A DNA stretch of 64,000 bases, taken from positions 32,393,131 to 32,457,130 of the forward strand of contig CM061043.1 of the NCBI GenBank assembly GCA_030762985.1, in the 5' to 3' direction. The stretch comes from Adelphocoris suturalis. Lineage: Eukaryota > Arthropoda > Insecta > Hemiptera > Miridae. Positions 34,301 to 46,300 of the stretch are shown piece after piece. Made by a program: the position numbers and the translations under genes. Position 1 is the first letter of the stretch; the number at the start of each line of letters is the position of its first letter. Under the pieces are notes generated by a model. It made no database searches, had not been told where the DNA came from, and was given only the letters and a program-made list of their open reading frames with translations.

Positions 34301-37300
34301 TAACGGAGATCCTTTCTTTTAAATTCTAAGATAAAAATTACCTTTCACTAAATTATTGAAACTTGAAAAAACAAATTTAGGCATCAACGCTTTTTCCTGC
34401 ACCACAATCTTGTTCACAAGGAAATTATTTCGATAACTGAGCGAATTGTTCAAATGGAAAGGAAGAATTATTCAAATTGGATTTATTGGAGATTTGTATA
34501 CGATGTTCGCGACGCTAGAAATTATTTTTTCCTCCTAACTGCAGCAAATCTCGGAATACCATCTCTTCTAGGTGGGCTACCAAAAGCGTCAAACCTTTCC
34601 TTATGCTCATGGAGGTAAAAGTAAGTTAATTAAGTAAACAACCATTTCCTATTTCATAAAGCAACAAGTGACAAGTTACAAGCCGATTTTATGTACAAAT
34701 TGTAAAAAATGATTGTGCAACCGTTTCATAAAGGTACAAGTGTAGACTAGTAATGCACTGTGAAAATTAGCAAATGTACAGGCGAATTTGGACAAGTTAC
34801 AAGTAGTGTTTCCCCATCATTTTGAACAAGTCACTGTTTTACAGTTGTAAAAAATGGCCGATTTTTAACCTACGTCCACTCACTTGTTAACTTGTTCTTT
34901 TCCAGCATTGTGAGTTGACAATTTTTCGATGTTTAATATGTGGGAATCATCTTCTGCTGATGAATGCAGACAAGAAAGAAGAATTCAGCGTAGAAGACGC
35001 CAAAGATTTTTTCGGCCACGAATATACGCTCGTTTCGTATTAGCGAATTTTTGAAGAAAATTAAGCTATTGCTCTCGCCTCAAAATTTGTAGAATGTGAA
35101 TTTTTGAAAAAAAATTATGCAGAAATCCGTTTCAGGCTATTCTGAATCATATTCTGAAGTTTAACGCATTTTTTTATGTATGTATATATGTATGTATGTA
35201 TGTATATATGTATGTATGTATGTGTCATTCCAGACGATAACTGTTCGTAGAATTGTGCTAGAAACTTCGAACAAAATTTTAAAATGTTAAGGGCACAGAA
35301 CGAAAGTTCAAGTTCGTTGGCCAGCTTGATCGGATTACATCTTCGGGTTGAAATTTTCAAAAATGTAGTCAAAAATTTCAAAATAGCCTGTTTTTTGCGA
35401 TTTGTCGTGCGAAATAATTTTTTCAGCATACTAACATGTGGTATATTCGGAATAAGCGTAAAATTTCCTATAAGAATATGTATCAAGTTTTCAAAAATTT
35501 CAAAGTTGAAAAATCAGTCAAAAATCGAAATAATGCCGTTCGCTGGTTGTAAAAATCGGTAATATTCTTCAAAAATTCGCTCATGGGGTCATGCTGCATG
35601 ACTGGTTCTTTATTTTTGAGTTTAACGGGAGATTTAGGATGTCTTCCGAGACCTTTGAAAGATTCAAATGGCCCTGTGCAATTTTTTCTGATCGGGTATT
35701 GAGGATCTCCCCATCATTGAAGAACAAAGTGAAGTGTGAAGATCATCTCGAAGTTACAGATGACTTTCCTAACCCAGCAGCATTAAGAATTGATGAACTG
35801 ATTAATCATTTCCGCTGAATGATGGAGAAAAATCCGATTATGCCAGTCATCAAAATAAGTTGAAATCAAATACACACTTTCTCCACTTTTTAGTTTATAT
35901 TTTGTTTGTCTTTCAATCATTACGATAAATATACTATCGTGTATTTAACACCGTTTTTATATTATGATTTGCTGATAAAACTTCAATTTCGGCATACTGC
36001 ATGACTTTGATCATTCCGTTTGTCCCCACACGCCATTTTTGCTTCCGAGACTGCAAGGCAGCGGAAGCTTTGTTTTCACTTTCGAAATGAAAAAAATTTT
36101 TTGCTCCAAAATCAAAATTTCCACTCGCATTTTGCGTTTCAGAGCCTCCTGAACAAATTTGGTTCCGTGTCTGTCTGTCCACATTTCCTTGTAACAGCCA
36201 TAACTTCCACAATTTTGATCCGATTTTAACCAAATTTTCAGGGATCGTGCGGGTTAAGCTCTAGATGGTCCCCTATCAACTTCATCATGATCGAATCAAC
36301 GGTACCTTCTGCGCAGGCGCTAACGTGAATTCCTTGTGACTGTCATAACTCGGTCAATGTTGAACGGATTTCGGTCAGATTTTCAGGGATGATGTGGGTA
36401 AGGTCCCTTGAGGTCCCATAAGACAATCATCATAATTGCATTAGCGGCACGCTCTGCGCATGCGTGAACGAAATATTCATGTTACGGTCCTTGCAACAGC
36501 CGTAATTTCCACAATTTTGATGCGATTTTCTTCAAATTTTTAGGGATCGTGCGGGTATAGCTCTACATGGTCCCCTATCAGTTCCGTCATGATCGAATCA
36601 ACGGTAGCCTCTGCGCAGGCGCAAACAAAATTTTCTTGTTTCGGTCATAACTCAGGCAATTGTGAACCATTCAGCTTCCAATTTCCCACCTTATTAATTC
36701 CCTGATGCCAGAACCGGTCGTTTCTAGTTTTCTGGAATTTAATGGTGACGTACTGTGAAGGTCACGAGGAAGCTCATGTGCCATTTCCTTGGCAGTGTAT
36801 TTTTTTCTGCTACACTTGTAAACTTAGCTTCTACAAGTGTAACTTTTCTACACTTGTAATCTTTGTTTTGGTGAAACACTTGTTCTAGTTTACCGTGAAT
36901 TACAAGTACCAGTATTTGTTAACTTGTACACTTGTAACTTGTTGTTTTATGAAATAAGTCCCTGGTTGGGACTTTTCGTCCGACTGCCTCGGGCGTCACG
37001 GACGTCAATTTTATCTGTCCTCCAAATGGAGGATCGGGCCCTAATATCATGGATCTCACAATATTGAATAACAATTTGAATTCTTCAAATATACTCTCGA
37101 CAACTGATAAGACTACAGCACTTCTTCCAGGCTGTGATGCACATTCAAATCCATTAAATGCAATTATGGTAAGGGACTTATGAAGGGAACAAAGTTTCAA
37201 AATCCCGAAAAGAAAATAATCTTGATCTCCTCTCCACCATCACAAATTAGTTACTGTGTGTTCCAACAACTGCTAAATTCCAGTGAAAATTGTATAATGA

Positions 37301-40300
37301 TTTTGAAAATTGTATACTCTTTTATTTATGTAGGTACAAAGAGTCGAATTATGAGGAAGTGGTTCACAAAAGTTGGAGACAAAAGAGTGATTCAGTTGTT
37401 TCAAAACTCATTGATTGAAATACAGGTTCTAAAAACAACAAATTATCGATTTCACCTGTTGGGTGTCGTATACCTCAATTCCGGAGCATGAGCCAAGCTC
37501 AAAATGGTGTGAACAGCCGTATTGTGTACACGAGGTGTTGGATCGCCTGATTTTGAAAAAAGTTCTGGCAACAGTTTTTCTACGCTCCTCGTCAGTTCGG
37601 AAGTTGTGATTCTAGAAATCGACAGAATAGTTATCTGTTAGGACAATATTGAGCACGTGCATGATGAACTGCAAAACATAACATTTTTGCACTGTACTTG
37701 GGATAAAAATTTTACGGGAGTACAACTCTAATCAACACAAGGAATGTGCCTACTTAAAAATTCATAACTTTGCGTTAGTCGGTCATTGATTCCTAGATGG
37801 TTGAGCGAGTTTATCATACTTCCAACAGTTACACAAAGGTTTTACACAAGTAAATCGAATAATTAAACACACAGGAGTCGTAATATTTACATCAGAAGTA
37901 ATATTTATATACTTAGGTAAATATTCATCTCACCTAGGACCGACGTATTTGGTGAACAAGTGAACCGTCATCGTAGCGGCGATCGTATAAACTGAAATGA
38001 CTTTATCCCTCAAGGCCCGATGTAGGAGAAACGTCGCTGCTCTAAAGACTTTATTGGTCGTCTCTTGACTCTCCAAAATGCATTCCAGGTCCCTGAGCCC
38101 GTCTTCCTTGTCCACATATTGCCTCGAGAAAAATTTCTCAACCTGATAAAAAGAGATTGATATGAAGAGGTACAGTTGAGGTCGCGAAAACATGCCATAT
38201 GCTATCGCCTGCTGGACCAGAAGCTCACACAGCTGATCAGGCAGTCTCCGCACGAAGTCATTGATAACATGAAGTTCCATATAACCTCCGTCTCCGATTT
38301 CAACATCGTGGGTTGAATATAAATGAAAATATCTGTTACACCTAACCAAGCAATCAACCTTTATTTCTCATCAGAGTAAGGAGAGGGAACTTGGCAGCGT
38401 GAGATTTGGAGTAATTTTTGATAAATTAAGGGCTTGCTAACGAGTGGTGAACGATTTTAATGGGACTGAAAATGAGGAAGTTGAATATAATAGAGCAGTT
38501 GCTTGAGAAAAGCTTTACAAATTATCTGTAACGCTTTCTTTTCGAACAAATTGGTACCTATCGCTATGAAGCTTTTATACGTCGTTATTTCGATAATATT
38601 TCTAGCAGTTATGTATAAATGATGGCTGATACATGTTCCATGTTAATATTTGAGAATGTTCACAAGAACATCTAGTTCGAGGCTTCTCACTACATACCTA
38701 GCATTTGTAACAACATCCATAGGTGGTAATTGTGAGGAAGGTGCAATTTTATAGTAAAACATTGAAAACACCTGCTACAACGATACAAGTTGAAAACTAT
38801 TTTTCGGAAAATGTGTGAACGCCTAACTATTGCTCAGAGGTGTGTGAATACATAATCTGGAAGTTCTTACCAAAGGGTTTCCAAACACTTGTATTGGCAA
38901 GGATGCTTGCTTCTTTTCTCTTTCATTCATTTTTAGGCACGAAGGGTTGAGATTCGTTGTAGTTTCCTTAACCGAAACCGATACGCTGCAATTTACAGAT
39001 ACACAAAAGTTATTCATGAAAATTCGTTGAATATTAGATTCATTCTTGCACTTGATTATCTTGTAATGTTAAATTAAATTCGAATGTACTTCTTCCTTGT
39101 CTGGAGAATAAGTGCAGCTCGCCGCGATAGGATTCGTCAATTAATTATAAATACGACAACCACCATTTTCATTGTGTTCTTATTCGTACCAACTTAACAG
39201 TCTTACTATTATGGGGTCCATCGACCAAATACATTGCAAATCCCTAGGCATCTAACTTACGAGTAAAGGATAATTGTTTGTAATGATGATGACCTAACTG
39301 TTGATATCAATCAAATAGTGAAATATTTTATTCCGTGGAAATAAACAACATTTTCATTAACTCCCGTTCTCTTCATTCAAACGGGCTCTCACATGTTAGT
39401 TTTTTAATACGTAATATTTTTATTTAACGATTTTAGCCGCGCCTAAACCAAAAGGGTCATTAGTTGCATTGAACATTGTGTCTATAAAGGGGCATTGCAA
39501 GTGGGACGATTCTAATGGGAGCCATGCTGCCATTCGTCTCCAAACGGAATGTCATAATGAACTCCTCAGGTAGATCGGAGGTGAAAAAACGAGGAGTACA
39601 GCGATTAGGTATCACTGCTTAGCTCCTACAGCGGATAAAAACACAAAAAATGAAATATTGCAACTAAGACTATAGGTGATACCCAATACACCAATATACC
39701 CATTTACCTACCGAGTTTGAACGAAATCGGACCAACAGGTGATGAGAAATCGACGTTATCAGAAATTCACGTTTGCACATGTGCACAAACTACTGTTGGT
39801 TCGGCGGCTTTGAAAATGATATGGGACTGTCTAGAACCTAACCAGCACAATCCCTGCAAATTTCATCGGAATTGGTCTGAAACTTGGTATAGTTTTGGGC
39901 GTGTTAAGACAGACAGACAGACACGGAACCAAAATTGATCAGCAAGCTCTGAAACGCAAAAAGCAAGCGGAAATTTTGATTTTGGAGGACTAAACATTTT
40001 TCAACTTCAATCCCGAACACAAAGCTTCCCTACCTTCGGTGGTGGAGAAGCAAAATCTCATCTCATCCCCATACTAGATACCTAAACATGAGTCATAATT
40101 TCAATTTTGGCAATTATTGATCTGTGGTCTTTGATGTCTGTCTGTCTGTCTTGACACGCCCAAAACTATACCAAGTTTCAGACCGATTCCGATGAAATTT
40201 TCAGGGATTAAGGAATCACTTTTCCTTGCAGACATCAAAGACCACAGATCAATTGCCAAAGTTTGATTTTGGAGGACTAAACATTTTTCAACTTCAATCC

Positions 40301-43300
40301 CGAACACAAAGCTTCCCTACCTTCGGTAGTGGGGAAGCAAAATCTCATCTCATCCCCATACTAGATACCTAAACATAAGACATAATTTCAACTTTGGCAA
40401 TTATTGATCTGTGGTCTTTGACGTCTGCAAGGAAAAGTGATTCCTTAATCACTGAAAATTTCATCGGAATCGTACTGAAACTTGGTATAGTTTTGGGCGT
40501 GTTAAGACAGACAGACAGACACGGAACCAAAATTGATCAGCAAGCTCTGAAACGCAAAAAGCAAGCGGAAATTTTGATTTTGGAGGACTAAACATTTTTC
40601 AACTTCAATCCCGAACACAAAGCTTCCCTACCTTCGGTAGTGGGGAAGCAAAATCTCATCTCATCCCCATACTAGATACCTAAACATAAGACATAATTTC
40701 AACTTTGGCAATTACTGATCTGTGGTCTTTGATGTCTGCAATGAAAAGTGATTCCTTAATTCTTCTGAGGTCTGTAGTTTACATTTTTGTGCACAAATGT
40801 GTAGGAAAACGTGTGAAATAAACCGCATTAAGTAGGTACCTACGTTTGTTGCACGAAAGGTTTTCCCTCCCAAGATTCCCTTTCAATTTAAACAATAATC
40901 TGCTCCAAGAAAATTTGCTCATTTACAGCTATCCCAATTCATATATTTCAATAATAATTATATGAAATGTTGTTTTGGATACAAAGAACCCCAAAATATC
41001 ACATCCTCTTGATTGTTGGTTGATTCGTGTTATTGAGCGCACACCACACAACGCACAGGGTTTTCCTAATCCTCAAATAAAAATAATTTTGAATACGCAA
41101 CCCCACCCTAAAGTCTCCAGCACTTGATAATTTTTGAAAAATAATAATGAATTTACAGATTCATACTAAACGAAGATATTTGAAAAGCTTACATAAAAAG
41201 TTCACTCACTTTCTTTGAGCCGCTGGTATTATTCGCTCATCGTAAGCTTCGTAGCTGTTTTTCGCTGATGGAACCGTCCCAGGCTTTTTCTTTCTAAGGG
41301 AGCCCGTTCTTATGGGCTGAACTATGGTTGGCGTGGTTTTGGTGACACTAAAAAGATAAATTCTTGTATTAGGTTATAGAAATTTTTAATGAAGGATTTT
41401 GGTTGATGTAGTGGATTGAATCAAAAATAGTTTTGACATTTTCACATATATTTGGGAATAATAAACATTATTATGTTTTGGAATAATAGGTAAGGTACCT
41501 AGTTTCTATGAAATAGGGTTTCTGTCGATATCTCTGTCGATTTCCGTTCATTTCAAGTTTGTTCGAATGATGCTGTCAACATTAATTCTACCTTATTCTA
41601 AAATGGAAACACACAACCCAAAAACCTGGTGTTGTGGGTTCATGCCAGCGCATAGTTCGTAAAAAAGCGCATAGGTAGTTAAAAAAAAAAAGGATTTTTT
41701 AAAGTAAAAAATATTAGCCTTTCCTATCTTAAGTACGTAAATTCTCAAAGTTTTCAATAATACCTTCTACCATGGTCGTCGACGTTACATTTCCACAAAA
41801 CTGAATTAAGTATCGAAATGAAAATATCGGAAAATCTTAAAACAATCAACCAGAAAGGGAAGATACCAATACGTGGTGTTATTTGACAGAGAACTCAAAT
41901 TTTCACAATTTACCTTTTATTATATTTATAAAAAAGGAAAAAAAAGTGCAGCTCCTTGGAGTGGGTAGCAGTAACATCTTTCGAGAACGTTGACTGAGTA
42001 AAACATGCATTGAGGATGGGATTCCGGCTTGTAATTAATCAATTCGATTACGGCTTGTAATCAATTCTTTCAACAATCTATGAGTATACTAACGTGGGCG
42101 TATAATGAAGAGGAGATACAGGAGTGTTATCGAACGGAACTGGAGTGGGGACGATGTCAACTTTAGCTGCAGTGTCCGGGCTTCTGGCGAGACCTCCGTC
42201 CTCACTCAAAGTCGTATTGGAGTCAGTCACATCAGAATTGGCGGTGTCATTTTTCGCTACCATCTGCACAACAGACAATACAATTATGTTGTAATTACAG
42301 AAAGGTTTGTTAATTATTGAATAGTCTAATATGGAGACGTACAGTTTGCGAATGCAAAAGCAAACAGAGGGTCAAGGGCCAGTGGCATAATTTGAGGAGG
42401 AGCAGGGTGGGCAGAGCCCCTCCATGATCCCAGAGGATGTAGAAGTCCATCTTGCAAATGATTCTTCGTGGACAATAATTAATTTCACATTACCTACGTC
42501 AGTACCAATTACATTAAGTTCGAGGAGGCATTTCGCAAAACACGTCTGTTTTGCGGGTCCGGTTACCTTGCAACTTAGAACGCTCCTCCAAGGCTGGTTC
42601 GAGGGAGGGCCAAGTGCCGTGGGTAATATAATTGCCCCTCCGACAGAAGCGAAAAACGGTAAGCTGGATACTATAAAGATAAACTATGGGAAACTATGTC
42701 GTTTCCCCACTTCTTTTTGAGCTTTCCTTTCCTCATTTCGCTGTGGAACCCATAAGCCATTTTCCCCCTCTCTCACTTCCCCTACTTTCTCCACAAGGGG
42801 TGAGAATCATTAATTAATAGAATGAGGCCATCCAGATCACTATACGGCCAACAAAGAGCTCAAGGGACCATGAGTACCATAGTTTCATTATGAAATGGTT
42901 GAGTGTTTGTTAGATTTTGATAGATTTAATTAAGGTTAATAGAGTGAGACCATCTAGATGGCCAACAAAGAGCTCAAGGGTTGTAGACAATAAAGTTCCA
43001 AATTCCAAAAAAAAAAAAAAATCCTCAATTGAGTTTTGGCATTTTCTTACGTAGGTACTGTACAAGTTGCATTTTTCTTACATTTATACCTACAGTAGAA
43101 GATGTTATTGGCCTGTTCGATTTGTATGAAATGTATAGTATAACAAGCAAGAACATGGATTTATGAGGAAGGTTCAATTTTCATTGTGTACAACCTACAA
43201 CAATTTGTATTTGTTTGTTTGTTAATTTCTATGACACGAATTGAACATGAAATGGCGGTAGTGTAGGTATTACAATGACATACTCCAGATTCCTCGAGCA

Positions 43301-46300
43301 GGTCAGTCACTTCTAGGTTTATGTACGTTTCGTGTCGTAGGATGTCCATCTGCTCTTTCTTTCGGTTGGCCCTGCTGTAGTCTTCGGCAGCTATCGCGTG
43401 CACTTTGCCGACCTCAAGCCGTCCCAGCCGCTCCCCGACTTCCCGCAGCGTAAGCATAGCGGCTTTCAGTTTAGCGGCGTATCTGAACCTTTCAGCTGTT
43501 AATGTAACAGAAACAGTATAATATACTCAACTAAAAATGAGGGGATTCGCTAGGTTTGTCAAGATCTTTGATAAGCACTACACATATTTCCACAAATTCA
43601 CAATAAATTTGTCAATTAATCCTGGCATCAGTCATGTTATAAAAACTCACTGGAAAGCTGTGATAAGTCACAACCAACAGTCTTGTAGAATGGTGGCATA
43701 TACGTGCAGAACTAGTCACGGCATTAGGTATGTAATTAGAACAGGTAACTGGGTGTGGTTATATTTTTATTACCTGATTGTTAAAGCTCAAGATCACTAG
43801 AACCACGATAACTATTTGGCCCACAAAGGTCAAATACTGAAGCCATCCCTACTGAAGCCACTCCGACTACTATATAGCTTGCTTGCTGCTAGAATGGTTT
43901 TGTAAAAATCGCTATAAAACCTCGTGGAAAATCCTCACCACGGATGTGGAAACGAAACACCAAATGCTGATTGTTTATAATAGGATATAATAACATTCAG
44001 CTGTATCATTCGGTAACTAAATTGATATGATTCTTTCATATTCTCCTCAATGCTTCTAGAATATTTATCCGATGTTAGTGCATTTAAGTTATTTATCAAC
44101 TTGTAAGGACTTTTTAAGGTTTGTAAAGAGAGTGCATGAGAACCAACGCCCAAATGCTAGGACTTGAAATTTTATAACAGGGAGTTTGCCATGAAATTCA
44201 CAAACAGCTCGTTTTATACAGCACAGGTTAACCCAAAGTCGGGAGATACGTACTACCTACACCAAAACAGAGGGGGGTATTCCACAAAAAACAGCTGTGG
44301 AATGCACGAGCAAGACCGTTTTCAAGCTTTAAATCTCAAGAATCAAAGCTACTCCGCAAACTTTAAACCTTTTATAAGGAAGTAAAAAGGAGCTTAACTA
44401 GTGGATCCAAACTCTAGCCCTTCCATCGAATAATGTGTCAGTGATTAGGGACTAGAACCATGGGAAAATGCGATCAATGAAATGGAACTATCGGCGGTCG
44501 TCGGAAACATCAAACATTTTGCTGATAATTGACTAAATACATCCGTCCTTCTCAGGGGTGACAGTACGATAGCCATCACGTGTAACTATTGCTAGAGTCG
44601 CAACGTTGAATAGATACCCTTCTTTTCGAGCTTCCTAAATAAAATCTAGAGAAAACAGAAAGGGCAGAGAGAAATTCTAGTACGATTTGAAGTGGAGGGA
44701 AGCTATTGAGCATGTTAACTTGGAAATTGTGATTAGCCCAGAAAAAGAAAAATATCAGAGAAGAAGCACGCGAGTGATTAACGAGGTTGTTCGAAAGATA
44801 AGACTCACAAGGCAGTGAGTCTATTAAATAGGTACGTTTAATACAATATTTATGCACTTACCAACTGTTGTGGATTGAAAATAGCATTAAGTGTCTAGCA
44901 AAGTGAATTTGAAATCAGGACACGACACCAACGTATATGTGATTTCCCTTCAGTTGAAATGTACGATATTGTATTTTAAACAATTTTTCTCAGCCTGGAG
45001 AAAATTCAACCTTCTTGTATGTAACGCTATTATTATTTTTTTGTGATGTTTCCACTATTATTGTGGATTTTACGTTATTGAGTTTGTCCAGTCTCAAAAA
45101 AATATCGAATGTATAGATTTTTAAAAAATATAAGTTCTTTTTTATATGATGAGTATGAACTACCTTTTACAGCTTCCTCTTTCTTGATTTCCATCTTCCT
45201 AATAATTTGTGCTACTTCTTTGTCGACGTACATTTCGAAAGAGAGGTCATCGAAGATGGAAGGTTCATTAGTATTCGATGTATTCGGTCCTTTTCCGTCT
45301 CCGAGTAATTGAACAGCAACAAGACCAACCTACATATAAACATCATTATATAATAATTCTGAAGCTTCAGCATTGATATTCATAATATTAGTATAATAAT
45401 ATATCACACGAAATTATACAGGCAATAGTCATATAATGATAAAAAAACAAGATAAAACATTCAAATTCAACTTAAAAAAAAAAAAAAAAAAAAAAAGTTT
45501 GGAAGCAAACAGTTTTATCAGTAAATAATGTAGAGTCGCAAAAAAGGAGAAGGTGGTTGTTCCACCATTTAGTAATGGGTGTTCCCTCATCTGTAATAGG
45601 TGTGATGCTGCTGTTCGTTGTTGATTCGCTGAAAATTGTTCTATTTCAAGTGAGGTTGAATTTAAGATATTACGCATACCTGTAGATCTATCTATATTAA
45701 ATAACTAAGATACCTATCGCACAAAACAATTTATTGAAAACGCTGTCAGAACGTCCATGAATTGTCTATAGGTATAATAGTTTACCCTAAACGGGTCCAA
45801 AGGATTTTGACCCCGGCCTGAATTTTCTGTCTACGGCCCTGATAATGCAACACGCCTTTTAAATTGAATCGTTCATTTCAGAAACCACCTGTGCGCTTTT
45901 TTTAACTTTTGGAAAACTAAAACAAACTGTTTTGCAGCTTAAGTATAGGTCTAGTCTCCTTCAAATATTTTTTTACCAAATCAAGAACATGCTATTGGAA
46001 CTATTTATTTTGTTAAATTTTTTTTTCTTCAAGTTTTTGAGTTATACATTTTTGAAAATTTTGCACATAGGTGGTTTCTGCAATAAATGAATAAATCCAA
46101 AGTGATTTTTTAAAAATTATTATTGAAATTAAGTCAAACGATTAATTTTTATCTGTTTTGGTATCAAAGGTAAGTAAGAGACACAATAAGTATAAACAAG
46201 AGTGGTTTTTACTAGTCACTAAACGGAAAATACTCGTACAAGCAGACTACACGCTTCAGTGCGCTTGGGCTACAGCGACGGCGCTTGGGTTCTTTCTGAA

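Larger units (their letters stand above)
34652..36954. mobile_element. 2.3 kb DNA element with TIRs and ACAAGTGTA-type subterminal repeats, TA target site
   Basis: The left end TTTCATAAAGCAACAAGTG is the imperfect inverse of the right end (read inward TTTCATAAAACAACAAGTT). TA flanks both sides (34650-34651, 36955-36956). Variants of ACAAGT and its inverse ACTTGT, mostly followed by TAC or GTA, are clustered in the outer 150 bp of each end. The interior is a composite: a family A repeat copy with a TATG microsatellite (about 35035-35345) and a three-unit tandem repeat (about 36200-36650). No transposase seen, so it is non-autonomous. Confidence 0.75.
34545..37168 (+). other. Unassigned spliced open frame, two candidate exons
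   Basis: Candidate exon 34545-34614 follows a strong acceptor (T/C-rich run, then CTAACTGCAG) and ends at GTAAAAGT; candidate exon 36959-37168 ends at GTAAGG. Joined, they give 93 codons with no stop, including 'KSVKPFLMLMESLVGTFRPT' and 'NFICPPNGGSGPNIMDLTIL'. I do not recognise the protein and see no start or convincing next exon: the possible acceptor near 37334 leads to a stop after six codons in the required phase. The second exon is also open for most of its length on the minus strand. The intron contains the inverted-repeat element 34652-36954. It lies inside a CEP104 intron on the opposite strand. It could be a nested gene, a gene relic or chance. Confidence 0.3.

Noticed and set aside
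42424..42720. 98-codon plus-strand open frame in a CEP104 intron
   Set aside because: No domain, no splice signals that extend it, and no similarity that I recognise.
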